From positions 1-64,000 of the forward strand of contig JANRKU010000161.1 in assembly GCA_033763335.1 (NCBI GenBank): DNA of 64,000 bases, given 5' to 3'. Shown here one piece after another: positions 17,445 to 26,031 of this stretch. The translations under genes and the position numbers were made by a program. The DNA is from GCA-2794515 sp033763335. GTDB lineage: Bacteria > Chloroflexota > Anaerolineae > Aggregatilineales > Phototrophicaceae. The notes beneath the pieces are model-generated. The model worked only from the letters and a program-made list of their open reading frames with translations, searched no databases and was not told where the DNA came from. Position 1 is the stretch's first letter. The number at the start of each line of letters is the position of its first letter.

Positions 17445-17472
17445 GTAGGGGCGCAACATGTTGCGCCCTTAC
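17445..17472. repeat. Intergenic palindrome (GTAGGGGCGCAACATGTTGCGCCCTTAC)
   Basis: A 28-nt element between rsmH and the ftsL-like gene whose central 20 bases are a perfect palindrome. Nearly the same sequence recurs at 20796-20821, and related ones at 8000 and 22357. Confidence 0.85.
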
Positions 17473-17495
17473 ACAGTATTAGAGGTATCAAATAA

Positions 17496-17972
17496 ATGGC
17501 AAAAGGACAAGAGAATTGGCTCTCTCATGCCCTGTGGACGCGGGGATGGGAACCGCAACGTCAATTGTTGGCACTCGCCATACTTGGATTTTTTATCGCG
17601 CTCATTTTGGGTGGGTTATATCTGTCACAAGTGGTCTCTGAGGCAACCCTGAATCGGCGAATTGATGCCATTATCGAAGAACGGGACGATTTGGAACGTG
17701 CCAATGAAGCCCTGCGTGCTGATATTGCCCGCCTAGAAAGTGTGCCAAATTTGCAAACCCGCGCCGAACAGTTGGGGTTTGTATTGGCATCTGGTTCACA
17801 AATCGAATATTTAGTGGTGACAGGGTTTAATCCGCAACGGCAAGATACTGTTGCCCCTATCATCGCCCAAACCGAAGAACCGCCCCTCTATAACCAAACT
17901 TTTGGTGATTGGGCAGGGGCGCAATTGCAAGCCATCCTTGATAGCATCAATGGCTCATCGAGTGGAGGATAA
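17496..17972 (+). CDS. ftsL: FtsL/DivIC-like septum protein
   Basis: 158 aa bitopic membrane protein. It has a cytoplasmic N-terminus of about 27 residues, a single membrane span (LLALAILGFFIALILGGLYL), then a leucine-zipper-like coiled coil (INEERDDLERANEALRADIARL-type heptads, residues about 55-85) and the LQTRAEQLGFVLASG segment typical of FtsL/DivIC. A low-complexity tail ends in Gly/Ser. Its position between rsmH and ftsI is the canonical ftsL place. It would form the FtsL-FtsB-FtsQ-type complex that activates septal peptidoglycan synthesis. FtsL and FtsB/DivIC are hard to tell apart by sequence. Confidence 0.85.
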   Translation: MAKGQENWLSHALWTRGWEPQRQLLALAILGFFIALILGGLYLSQVVSEATLNRRIDAIIEERDDLERANEALRADIARLESVPNLQTRAEQLGFVLASGSQIEYLVVTGFNPQRQDTVAPIIAQTEEPPLYNQTFGDWAGAQLQAILDSINGSSSGG

Positions 17973-17980
17973 ATAATATC

Positions 17981-19744
17981 ATGGCGACTCAGACCCAATT
18001 TTCAAATCAGCAAACCATTTTACGGCAACGTGCGCCCCTCGTTTTAGTTGGTGTCATTGCGATGGCGGCGGTGTTGCTGTTGCGGATTATCTCATTTCAA
18101 TTCCCCACCGACCCGCGTGTTCAAGCCGAATTTCAGCTCATGCGCGATGCCAATTCTGGGCGGATTGAGCGTATCGAAAGTCCGCGTGGTGAAATTTATG
18201 ACCGCAATGGCAACCCCTTGGCGGTGAATACTCTGTTATATCGTATTGGCATTAGTCCGGGACTTATTTCTAATAAGACAAAAGTCGCCACCGACCTCGC
18301 ACGTATTTTGAACCGCGATGAACTCGAAATGTTTGAATCATTGACCAATGGGGCGGTATGGGTGCCTCTTGGCACAGTAGACCCCGAAACATGGTATCAA
18401 ATTCGTGAACTCGACATTTTTGGGATTGAGGTGGAACGGGTACAACGCCGTGTATACCCACAAGGTCCTTTGGGAGCGCAGGTCATCGGTTTTGTGAATG
18501 GCATTGGTGAAGATTCTCGCGGAAATTATGGCGTGGAGGGGTATTATCAAAGCGAATTGGCAGGGCAAGCCCGTGACCGTGCTGTGAGCAATATCCCGTT
18601 TGATTTGCCACAAGATACGGGTGTCTTGAACAGTGGCGCGACCCTTGTGCTGACCATTGACCGCAATGTGCAATTTTTAATTGAATCGGAATTGCAACGT
18701 GCTATCACCGAAACAGGCGCGACAGGTGGCACAATTATCATCATGAATCCGCGTACAGGCGATATTTTGGGCATGGCGAGTTATCCATCGTTTGACCCCA
18801 ACGCCTATTTTGATGTTCAAAATCCGCTTGAATTGCAAAACCCCGCTATCAGTGGCTTATTTGAGCCAGGGTCGGTGTTCAAAGTGATTACAGTGGCGGC
18901 GGCATTAGAAACAGGCACAATCACCCCCGATTGGACATATAATGACCAAGGGGAACTCGAAATGGGCGGGATTCGTATCCAAAATTGGGATAGAGTGGCG
19001 CATGGGGTCGTAGATGTGCGCCGTATTTTGGTCGAATCACTCAATATTGGCACAGCGACCATCGCCCAAGAAATGGGCTGGGAACTTTTTTATGAAATGC
19101 TCAATCGCTTTGGCATTGGTAGCCTCACACGGGTAGATTTGCAAGGCGAACAACCCGGCATCCTCCGCACACCCGATGACCTCAGTGGGCAATGGAGCGA
19201 GAGCGATTTGGGGACGAATAGTTTTGGGCAGGGGTTATCTGTCACCCCATTGCAAATGTTGGTGGCAGTGAACGCGATTGCCAACGGCGGGGTCATGATG
19301 CAACCGCGTTTGGTGCATCAAATTGTGGATGGCGATAAAATTTATGAATCGCGCCCTATGCCATTGGGGACGACCACCATCAGCCAAGAAACAGCGCGTA
19401 TCGTCACCGATATGATGGTGGATGTGGTGGAAATTGGGTTAGATGATGCGGCGCGTGTCCCCGGATATACCATCGCAGGCAAAACAGGCACGGCAGAAAT
19501 CGGCACACCTGTTGGCTATGAAACGGGCGCATATATCATGAGTTTTGTGGGATTTTTGCCAGCAGATGACCCACAAGTGAGCATTTTTATCAAATTAGAC
19601 CGTCCACAAAATGGACGCTGGGCGAGTGATGTGGTCGCCCCCATTTTTAGCCGTATGACCTCGCGTTTGGTGTATTTGCTCGAAATCCCCAACGATGAGA
19701 CCAGACTAAAATTATTGGCACAAAATTCAGGCGCGGGGGGATAA
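17981..19744 (+). CDS. ftsI: Septal peptidoglycan transpeptidase (class B PBP)
   Basis: 587 aa. A short cytoplasmic N-terminus and one membrane anchor (about 19-40) precede the PBP dimerisation domain (RGEIYDRNGNPLAVN) and the transpeptidase domain with S298-V-F-K301 (PGSVFK), S353-L-N355 (ESLNIGT) and K501-T-G503 (AGKTGTAE). All catalytic motifs are intact. No PASTA domain follows. It crosslinks septal peptidoglycan together with FtsW, which is also in this cluster. Its 3' end is 5 bp from mraY; murE and murF, usually found here, are missing. Confidence 0.96.
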   Translation: MATQTQFSNQQTILRQRAPLVLVGVIAMAAVLLLRIISFQFPTDPRVQAEFQLMRDANSGRIERIESPRGEIYDRNGNPLAVNTLLYRIGISPGLISNKTKVATDLARILNRDELEMFESLTNGAVWVPLGTVDPETWYQIRELDIFGIEVERVQRRVYPQGPLGAQVIGFVNGIGEDSRGNYGVEGYYQSELAGQARDRAVSNIPFDLPQDTGVLNSGATLVLTIDRNVQFLIESELQRAITETGATGGTIIIMNPRTGDILGMASYPSFDPNAYFDVQNPLELQNPAISGLFEPGSVFKVITVAAALETGTITPDWTYNDQGELEMGGIRIQNWDRVAHGVVDVRRILVESLNIGTATIAQEMGWELFYEMLNRFGIGSLTRVDLQGEQPGILRTPDDLSGQWSESDLGTNSFGQGLSVTPLQMLVAVNAIANGGVMMQPRLVHQIVDGDKIYESRPMPLGTTTISQETARIVTDMMVDVVEIGLDDAARVPGYTIAGKTGTAEIGTPVGYETGAYIMSFVGFLPADDPQVSIFIKLDRPQNGRWASDVVAPIFSRMTSRLVYLLEIPNDETRLKLLAQNSGAGG

Positions 19745-19749
19745 TTCTT

Positions 19750-20781
19750 ATGACCGCAGGCGGTTTATCATTGGCGCTCACCATGGGCGGTATCACCTTT
19801 TTACTGTGTGTGATTTGGGGTGAGCCATTCATCGAAATTTTACGCAGGCTCAAAATTGGCAAAAAAGTGCGTGATGCACTTGCAGAAATGCACCAAAAGA
19901 AAATTGGCACGCCGACTATGGGCGGTATCATGATTATCATCCCTGTTGTGCTGATTATTTTCGCCCTCAATTTGGCGAGTGTGGTGCAATCTGGGCAGGG
20001 TGCAAGCACCTTTTTGCCTATTGTAGTCTTACTCGGTTTTGCCATACTGGGTGGTATTGATGATTGGGAAGGGATTCGACGGTCTTTTGGCGCTGAGGGG
20101 GAAGGTATTTCGCCCCGCGCCAAATTTTTGGGACAATTGCTATTGGCAGGTGGTGTCGCTTGCATGATGTCGTTGTATGAAGGTGGGTTTTCATTTGCCA
20201 ATGAAATCCGTATTCCTCTCATCCCTGTGGTTATCCCCCTTAGCCCAATTTTATTCATCCCATTGGCGATATTCATCATTATTGGCACATCCAATGCAGT
20301 CAATTTTACCGATGGGTTAGATGGGTTGGCAGGGATTATCACCGCCAGCGCGTTTGCGGCGTATGGGGTGATTGCCTATTTGCAGGGGCAAATTTATTTG
20401 GTGCAATTGTGCTTTGTATTGGTGGGCGCGTGCTTTGGATTTTTATGGTATAACGCGCATCCCGCCCAATTATTTATGGGTGATACAGGCTCATTGGCAC
20501 TAGGCGCAACACTCGGCACAGTCGCACTCATGACAGGGCAATGGGTGTTGTTGCCCATCATCGCCATTGTGCCAGTGGCAGAGACACTCACAGTCATTTT
20601 GCAGGTTTATTCTGCTAAATGGAGTCGGCGCTATTTGGGTGTGGATAAGCGGTTATTCCGCATGGCACCCTTACATCATCATTTTGAAAAAGGCGGTTGG
20701 AGCGAAACCCAAGTCGTGCAACGGTTTTGGTTGGTTGGTATTTTGGCGGCGATGGTTGGGGTCGCATTGGCAATTTTGTGA
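19750..20781 (+). CDS. mraY: Phospho-N-acetylmuramoyl-pentapeptide transferase
   Basis: 343 aa with about ten membrane spans. Diagnostic stretches are KIGTPTMGGIMI, LGGIDDWEG (catalytic Asp pair region), NAVNFTDGLDGLAG (third Asp motif), LFMGDTGSLALG and the MraY HHH loop (MAPLHHHFEKGGW). It transfers phospho-MurNAc-pentapeptide to undecaprenyl phosphate, giving lipid I in the cytoplasmic membrane. A strong GGGGGG ribosome-binding site overlaps the end of ftsI. Three palindromic repeats follow before murD. Confidence 0.97.
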   Translation: MTAGGLSLALTMGGITFLLCVIWGEPFIEILRRLKIGKKVRDALAEMHQKKIGTPTMGGIMIIIPVVLIIFALNLASVVQSGQGASTFLPIVVLLGFAILGGIDDWEGIRRSFGAEGEGISPRAKFLGQLLLAGGVACMMSLYEGGFSFANEIRIPLIPVVIPLSPILFIPLAIFIIIGTSNAVNFTDGLDGLAGIITASAFAAYGVIAYLQGQIYLVQLCFVLVGACFGFLWYNAHPAQLFMGDTGSLALGATLGTVALMTGQWVLLPIIAIVPVAETLTVILQVYSAKWSRRYLGVDKRLFRMAPLHHHFEKGGWSETQVVQRFWLVGILAAMVGVALAIL

Positions 20782-20795
20782 TATATCTATTATTT

Positions 20796-20821
20796 GTGGG
20801 CGCAACATGTTGCGCCCTTAC
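20796..20821. repeat. Intergenic palindrome, copy near mraY stop
   Basis: GTGGGCGCAACATGTTGCGCCCTTAC, near-identical to the 17445 copy. It is the first of three palindromes in the 167-bp mraY-murD gap, which holds nothing else. Confidence 0.85.
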
Positions 20822-20840
20822 GAAGCCCATAATATAACCT

Positions 20841-20866
20841 GTAGGGACGGCATATATGCCGTCCGT
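20841..20866. repeat. Intergenic palindrome (GTAGGGACGGCATATATGCCGTCC)
   Basis: The core GGACGGCATATATGCCGTCC (20845-20864) is a perfect 20-nt palindrome, framed by GTAG on the left like the others, although its arm sequence differs. Confidence 0.8.
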
Positions 20867-20884
20867 GTATAAATAATATAACCT

Positions 20885-20924
20885 GTAGGGGCGGATTAGG
20901 ACGCATGTCCGTATATCCGCCCTA
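20885..20924. repeat. Composite intergenic palindrome (GTAGGGGCGGATT...ATCCGCCC)
   Basis: Outer arms GGGCGGAT/ATCCGCCC with an inner GGAC...GTCC stem. The closest relative is the element at 54912-54949 (GTAGGGTCGGATTAGGGCG...). It lies directly upstream of murD. Confidence 0.8.
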
Positions 20925-20948
20925 AAATAGATGAAGAGATAGGTTTGT

Positions 20949-22334
20949 ATGTTCCCAAAAGGCGTAAGTAGCGAAATTTTAGAAGGACGGCGTGTGATTG
21001 TGGTCGGATTTGCCCGTCAGGGACAAGCCCTTGCCCGATGGTTGCCGAGTACCGGGGCGCGTGTGATTGTCACCGACCAACGCCCATTAGAGCAAATAGA
21101 TGTGGCATTAGAAGATTTTCCGCGTGTTAGTTTTATACTCGGTGGACATCCAAGCGAATTGCTCAATAATACCGACTTAATTTGTGTATCGGGCGGTGTG
21201 CCATTAGACATCCCCTTTTTGCAAGAAGCGCGTGAACGCAATATCCCCATCACCAACGATGCCCAACTGTTTATAGAACGGTGTCCCGCGCCGATTATCG
21301 GCATCACAGGGAGCGCAGGCAAGACCACCACAACCACATTGGTGGGGGAAATGTGCAAGCGGGCAGGCATGACCACATGGGTGGGTGGGAATATTGGCAA
21401 TGTGTTACTCGACATCATGATGGGTATTCGCCCCAATCATCAGGTGGTGATGGAACTTTCGAGTTTTCAATTGGAATTGTGTTTTTCCAGTCCATCCATT
21501 GGCGCAATCCTCAATATCACGCCCAACCATCTGGATAGGCACGGCACCATGCAAGAATATATGCGTGCCAAAGCCAATATTATCGGACATCAAACCGCCA
21601 ATGACATCAGCGTTTTGGGGCGTGATGACCCCATGACCCGCTTGCTAGAACCGATTGTGAAGGGACAATTGGTGTGGTTTAGTCGGCGGGAGATGGTGAG
21701 CGATGGCGCATTTATGATAGGCAGTCGCTTGGCGGTCACAGGGCTTTCTAGCCCCGATGGTGAACCGCATATTTTATGCGATATAAGCGAAATTCCCCTG
21801 CGTGGCGACCATAATGTGTTGAATGTGTTGGCGGCGTGCGCGATTGCGGGATGCGCGGGGGTATCGCCAGACGAAATGGTCGAGACCATCAAAGCCTTTA
21901 AGCCTGTGCCACATCGCCTAGAGACGGTGCGCGTGGTGGATGGTGTGACCTATGTCAATGATAGCATCGCCACCGCCCCAGAACGGGTTGTTGCCGCTTT
22001 GAATAGTTATACTGAGCCGATTATTTTGTTGGCTGGCGGGGCAGATAAAAAGCTCCCGTGGGATGAAATGTTGACATTGGCACGACACAAAACCCGCCAT
22101 ATTATCGCGTTTGGGCGGGATGGTGATATAGTAGTAGAGACCATGAAAAAATTATTTGGTCATGCCAACACCGTTACTCGTGTGGAAGCACTTGAAGAAG
22201 CGGTGCTATTAGCGAAAAAATTAGCACAAGCGGGTGATGTGGTGTTGCTTTCGCCCGGTGGCACGAGCTACGATGCCTATCGTGATTTTGCCCAACGGGG
22301 CGAACACTTTCGTGAGTTGGTAATGGCGCTATAA
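20949..22334 (+). CDS. murD: UDP-N-acetylmuramoylalanine--D-glutamate ligase
   Basis: 461 aa, normal for MurD. An N-terminal Rossmann-like domain binds UDP-MurNAc-Ala (VIVVGFARQGQALARWL), the central Mur ligase domain has P-loop GITGSAGKTTTTT (118-130; Ser-Ala replaces the common Thr-Asn) and NITPNHLDRHGTM, and the C-terminal domain contains YVNDSIATAPERV and LLAGGADK. It adds D-Glu to UDP-MurNAc-L-Ala in the cytoplasm. Flanked on both sides by palindromic-repeat gaps, so it may be a separate transcription unit or a read-through member of the dcw run. Confidence 0.97.
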   Translation: MFPKGVSSEILEGRRVIVVGFARQGQALARWLPSTGARVIVTDQRPLEQIDVALEDFPRVSFILGGHPSELLNNTDLICVSGGVPLDIPFLQEARERNIPITNDAQLFIERCPAPIIGITGSAGKTTTTTLVGEMCKRAGMTTWVGGNIGNVLLDIMMGIRPNHQVVMELSSFQLELCFSSPSIGAILNITPNHLDRHGTMQEYMRAKANIIGHQTANDISVLGRDDPMTRLLEPIVKGQLVWFSRREMVSDGAFMIGSRLAVTGLSSPDGEPHILCDISEIPLRGDHNVLNVLAACAIAGCAGVSPDEMVETIKAFKPVPHRLETVRVVDGVTYVNDSIATAPERVVAALNSYTEPIILLAGGADKKLPWDEMLTLARHKTRHIIAFGRDGDIVVETMKKLFGHANTVTRVEALEEAVLLAKKLAQAGDVVLLSPGGTSYDAYRDFAQRGEHFRELVMAL

Positions 22335-22356
22335 TGATATAAATTCAACCTCACCC

Positions 22357-22380
22357 GTAAGGGCGCAATATATTGCGCCC
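22357..22380. repeat. Intergenic palindrome (GTAAGGGCGCAATATATTGCGCCC)
   Basis: The core GGGCGCAATATATTGCGCCC is a perfect 20-nt palindrome just after murD. The rest of the 241-bp murD-ftsW gap contains a second inverted structure (next entry) and no gene. Confidence 0.8.
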
Positions 22381-22496
22381 CATGCGTAGCAACTTAACAA
22401 CAAAACCAGCCCCTATCCCCCTGTGGATACGATATATCGTGTCCCTACACCCCATTGCATGGACAAAGGGGGAGAAACCCTTAAAAAGGTGGTTTA

Positions 22497-22530
22497 GCCC
22501 CCTCTCTACGAAGTGGGGAGGGGGTTGGGG
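22497..22530. repeat. C/G-rich inverted repeat before ftsW
   Basis: AGCCCCCTCTC and GGGGAGGGGGTT form a GC-rich stem across a short TACGAAGT loop, followed by a G-rich run (GGGGTGGGG). It is unlike the GTAGGGGCG family and may be another dispersed repeat or a terminator-like hairpin. Confidence 0.5.
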
Positions 22531-22575
22531 GTGGGGCGCACCGATAAAAAGATGATTGTATAGGAAAAATTGCTG

Positions 22576-23889
22576 ATGACAGACCAATCTTTACCCCAAT
22601 TTGTAGATGATGATTTGCCAGCCATCACCCTAGAGCCTATTCGCCCCAAACGCGCATCTGCCGATATTGGGGCGCGGAATGTGGTCGAGCGCAAACTCAC
22701 TTTTTGGAATACCCTCGACAAGCCCATGCTCATCATCACGGGGATGCTCCTCGCGTTGGGTGTCATGATGGTGTATAGCGCCACTTTCGACTGGAGTTTG
22801 GCAGAATTTGGTAGTGAAACCCGTGTGTTGTTTAATCATCTGCAAAATATCGCCATTGGGCTGGTTGCGATGGTTTTTTTCTCGCGGGTGAATTTGCGTT
22901 TTGTCCGTCGAATCGCGCTCATTGTCATGCTCATGGCGATTAGTTTTTTGATTGCTGTGTTGATTTTTGGTGATGACACCTTTGGGGCGCGTCGTGCGCT
23001 CATCAATGGGCGTTTTCAGCCGAGCGAATTCGCGGAACTTGCCATCATCATTTATATGGCGGCGTGGATGGGGTCAAAAAATGTCCGTGTGCGGAGTTTC
23101 ACCTATGGCTTGTTGCCATTTTTGGTGTTGGTCGGCATTGTGACGGGGTTGGTCGTTATCCAACCCGACCTCAGCACAGCCGTGACGATTTTTATCACAT
23201 CGGGTATCATGTTCTTTTTGGCGGGTGCGAATATGCGTCAAGTGAGCATTGTATTGGGGACGGTGATTTTGGCAGGGGTGATTATTTTGCCCTTCTTCCC
23301 CTATGCCAAGACCCGTATTGATGCGTTCACGGCGGGTATCACCGACCCCACCCAAGCTAGTTGGCACACCCAACAGGCGCTTATCGCCATTTATTATGGT
23401 GGTTGGACAGGTTTGGGGCTTGGGACAGGTCAAAGTAAATTTCAGGGGTTGCCAGCGCCTCATACCGATAGTATTTTCGCCGTCATCGGAGAAGAATTTG
23501 GCGTGATTGGTGCATTTATCGTTGTGGGGATTTATCTCACGTTTTGCATACGCGGATTTCAAATCGCCCGCCGTGCCACAGATACCTTTAGCGGATTGAT
23601 TGCCTCTGGTATCACGATATGGGTCACATCGAAGGCGGTGTTAAATATTGCCGTTATGACGAATCTTATCCCTGCCACAGGGCTACCCTTGCCACTGATT
23701 AGTTTTGGTGGGTCATCCTTAGTGGTGATTTTGGCAGGAATTGGGTTATTATTAGCAGTACAACGGCAGACGATTATCAAAGAAAATTCACCAGAACGGA
23801 GAAACCTGAGTGCGAATGATTATCGCGGCGGGGGGGACGGGCGGTCACGTATACCCCGCACTAGCAGTCGTAGAGTCTATACAAGCTAA
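22576..23889 (+). CDS. ftsW: Septal peptidoglycan glycosyltransferase FtsW (SEDS family)
   Basis: 437 aa from the ATG at 22576 (AGGA upstream; a TTG lies 6 bp before). The cytoplasmic N-terminus (about 45 aa) is followed by ten membrane spans. SEDS landmarks are VVIQPDLSTAVTIF, PAPHTDSIFAVIGEEFG and TGLPLPLISFGGSS. It polymerises lipid II with FtsI as partner. The last ~26 residues (DYRGGGDGRSRIPRTSS...) are read from the same DNA as the conserved start of murG in another frame; the two genes overlap by 80 bp. The basic tail is therefore overprinted and probably dispensable. Confidence 0.95.
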   Translation: MTDQSLPQFVDDDLPAITLEPIRPKRASADIGARNVVERKLTFWNTLDKPMLIITGMLLALGVMMVYSATFDWSLAEFGSETRVLFNHLQNIAIGLVAMVFFSRVNLRFVRRIALIVMLMAISFLIAVLIFGDDTFGARRALINGRFQPSEFAELAIIIYMAAWMGSKNVRVRSFTYGLLPFLVLVGIVTGLVVIQPDLSTAVTIFITSGIMFFLAGANMRQVSIVLGTVILAGVIILPFFPYAKTRIDAFTAGITDPTQASWHTQQALIAIYYGGWTGLGLGTGQSKFQGLPAPHTDSIFAVIGEEFGVIGAFIVVGIYLTFCIRGFQIARRATDTFSGLIASGITIWVTSKAVLNIAVMTNLIPATGLPLPLISFGGSSLVVILAGIGLLLAVQRQTIIKENSPERRNLSANDYRGGGDGRSRIPRTSSRRVYTS

Positions 23890-24931
23890 TCATCCCGATA
23901 CCGAATTGGTGTTCATTGGCACAGTCGGCGGGTTTGAGCGCCCCCTCATCGAAAAGGCAGGCATTCATTTTTCTGCCCATCATGAGGTGAGCGCGGGTCC
24001 TATTCATGGGGTGAATCCGATTAAAGCCACCACCAGCGCCTTTAAGTTAATGCGCGGGACATGGCAATCATTTCGCATACTTGGCACAGAAAAACCGAAT
24101 GCTATCCTCTCCACAGGGGGATGGGAAGGGTTGCCTGTGGCATTAGCGGCGCGGTTGCGTGGTGTGCCATTGCTGATTTATTTGCCCGATATTGAACCCG
24201 GACTCACCATCAAGGTGTTGCGCCTATTCGCCAAAAAAGTCGCGGTGACGGTAGCCGATTCACAAAAATTTTTCCGTGAGGGGCAAACAGTCGTCACGGG
24301 GTATCCCTTACGCGCCCTCATGACCACTGCCACCCGTGAGGCGGGAATTGCTCATTTTGGGTTGAATCCCGCAAAAAAAACGGTGTTGGTGTTTGGTGGT
24401 AGTCGTGGCGCACGCGCCATCAATATCGGTGTAGGAAATATTTTGGGTGATTTATTGGCAGAGGGTGTTCAGGTGTTGCATGTCACAGGAACACTCGATT
24501 TTGCGCGGTCACAAGAGCAAATTGGCGAGCTAAAAAATCATCCCGATTATCATGCCTTTGAATATTTGCATGATGATATGGGTTTGGCGATGGCGTGTGC
24601 CGATATATGTGTGTGTCGGGCAGGGGCGAGTGTGTTGGGCGAATTTCCGTTTTTCAAATTGCCGTCCATCCTAATTCCGTTGGCATATAGCTGGCACTAT
24701 CAACAAGTGAACGCCGATTATTTTGCGGGACGTGGGGCGGCAATCCATTTGGATGAAACGCGCATGGATGCCGAATTATTGCCCACCATCCGCACCCTTT
24801 TGGGTGATAAATCCCGCTTACAAGCCATGCAACAAGCCGTTGGGGAATCGGCTTCAAGTGTGGGCGCACAAAATTTAGCCGATGTGTTGGTGGCGTTGGC
24901 GAGCGAACACGCCCAACGACGGGGGAAATAA
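23810..24931 (+). CDS. murG: UDP-GlcNAc:lipid I N-acetylglucosaminyltransferase
   Basis: 373 aa from a GTG, chosen because GGAGA sits 8 bp upstream; an ATG two codons later is 14 bp away from it. The GT28 fold shows the lipid-binding glycine loop AAGGTGGHVYPALAV near the N-terminus, VLVFGGSRGARAIN in the hinge region and the donor-site CRAGASVLGEF. It makes lipid II on the inner membrane face. It begins inside ftsW (80-bp overlap), so it is probably translationally coupled to it. The first CvpA-like gene starts 4 bp after its stop. Confidence 0.96.
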   Translation: MRMIIAAGGTGGHVYPALAVVESIQANHPDTELVFIGTVGGFERPLIEKAGIHFSAHHEVSAGPIHGVNPIKATTSAFKLMRGTWQSFRILGTEKPNAILSTGGWEGLPVALAARLRGVPLLIYLPDIEPGLTIKVLRLFAKKVAVTVADSQKFFREGQTVVTGYPLRALMTTATREAGIAHFGLNPAKKTVLVFGGSRGARAINIGVGNILGDLLAEGVQVLHVTGTLDFARSQEQIGELKNHPDYHAFEYLHDDMGLAMACADICVCRAGASVLGEFPFFKLPSILIPLAYSWHYQQVNADYFAGRGAAIHLDETRMDAELLPTIRTLLGDKSRLQAMQQAVGESASSVGAQNLADVLVALASEHAQRRGK

Positions 24932-24935
24932 AATC

Positions 24936-25475
24936 ATGATACAACTTTCGATGTTTATGTGGATAATGGCTTCTATCTTTGGGTATGTTGGGTTTACTCG
25001 TGGATGGAATAAAGAAATTATTTCGATGGCGGGCATCATATTGGGGTTATTTGCGTTATTCCAATTTGATAACACCCTCAACACCTTGTTATTGAATGTG
25101 CCAGAGGAACAGAAATTTTTTATCCGTGCGATTATTTTTGCGGTCATCATCTTTTTCTCCTATCAGACCCGTGCGCTCATTGGCAATGAGACCAAAAAAG
25201 GTGGGGAAGGGCGTGATAACCTGCAATCGGCGTTATTGGGTGCGATTGTGGGGTTTGTGAACGGGTATTTGATATGGGGGTCGTTGTGGTATTTTATGCA
25301 CGTCACCAATTATCCCTTGCGCCCATACGTAGATGCCCCACTTGCGGGGACAACCAGCGCCGATTTTATTCAATCGTTGCCATTATACATTTTGGGCGGT
25401 GGACCTGGTGGCGATGGCAGTTTGCTCTCTGCCGCCGTGATTGGTCTGTTCCTGATTGTCCTCATTATCATCTGA
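24936..25475 (+). CDS. CvpA-like membrane protein, copy 1
   Basis: 179 aa from the ATG at 24936 (GGGGG upstream; an upstream in-frame start would run into murG). It has four hydrophobic segments; the N-terminal part (IFGYVGFTRGWNKEIISMAG) resembles the CvpA family core, in which a helix is followed by RG-W-K/R-E. The central GFVNGYLIWGSLWYF segment is shared with the next gene. CvpA-family proteins are inner-membrane proteins of uncertain function, tied to envelope stress and colicin V secretion. Location between murG and murC suggests a role with lipid II synthesis or division, but this is inference. Confidence 0.72.
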   Translation: MIQLSMFMWIMASIFGYVGFTRGWNKEIISMAGIILGLFALFQFDNTLNTLLLNVPEEQKFFIRAIIFAVIIFFSYQTRALIGNETKKGGEGRDNLQSALLGAIVGFVNGYLIWGSLWYFMHVTNYPLRPYVDAPLAGTTSADFIQSLPLYILGGGPGGDGSLLSAAVIGLFLIVLIII

Positions 25476-25491
25476 AAGCAGGCGTGCAATC

Positions 25492-26028
25492 ATGATTCAA
25501 CTGTATTCGCTGATGTGGATTTTGGCGGCATATTGTGGGGTGCTGGGATTTTTGCGTGGTTGGAACAGAGAAGTTATCGCCACCGCAGGCATTGCCCTTT
25601 CGATGTTCATTTTATTTCAATTAGACCCCTTGTTGCGGGGGACAGCGTTGTTATTTTTGGAGCGCGACCAAGCGGCACTCTTTCAAATTGTGATATTTTT
25701 AATCATCGTCTTTATGGCATATCGCAATCGGTCACTGGCACGTGATACCCGCCGAAGCAACCGTGATGACCGTATCACAGCAGGCATTTTAGGCGGGATA
25801 TTGGGGGTGGTGAATGGGTATTTGATTGGTGGGGCGCTGTGGTATTTTATTGATATTAACGAATACCCCTTTTACCCAATGGTGATGATGCCAACGGCGG
25901 GTAGCCCATCGGCAGAAGCGATTCAAGCCATCCCATTGGTCATTATGAGTGGTGGGGCAAGTGGCACAGGTGATGCGCTTATCCTTTTGGTGGTGATATT
26001 ATTCGTGCTGGTATTGGCGGTGATATAG
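25492..26028 (+). CDS. CvpA-like membrane protein, copy 2
   Basis: 178 aa from the ATG at 25492. Clearly a paralogue of the preceding gene: both begin MIQL, share MWI-A---G--GF-RGWN+E-I--AGI and VNGYLI-G-LWYF, and end in a C-terminal hydrophobic helix. They differ in the polar mid-loop (RDTRRSNRDDR here). This marks an old tandem duplication. It ends 3 bp before murC, so the pair is embedded in the cell-wall operon. Confidence 0.72.
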   Translation: MIQLYSLMWILAAYCGVLGFLRGWNREVIATAGIALSMFILFQLDPLLRGTALLFLERDQAALFQIVIFLIIVFMAYRNRSLARDTRRSNRDDRITAGILGGILGVVNGYLIGGALWYFIDINEYPFYPMVMMPTAGSPSAEAIQAIPLVIMSGGASGTGDALILLVVILFVLVLAVI

Positions 26029-26031
26029 ACG

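Noticed and set aside
19647..20342. 231-codon minus-strand ORF over ftsI/mraY
   Set aside because: Overlaps conserved MraY catalytic motifs; Pro/Ile/Met-rich antisense.
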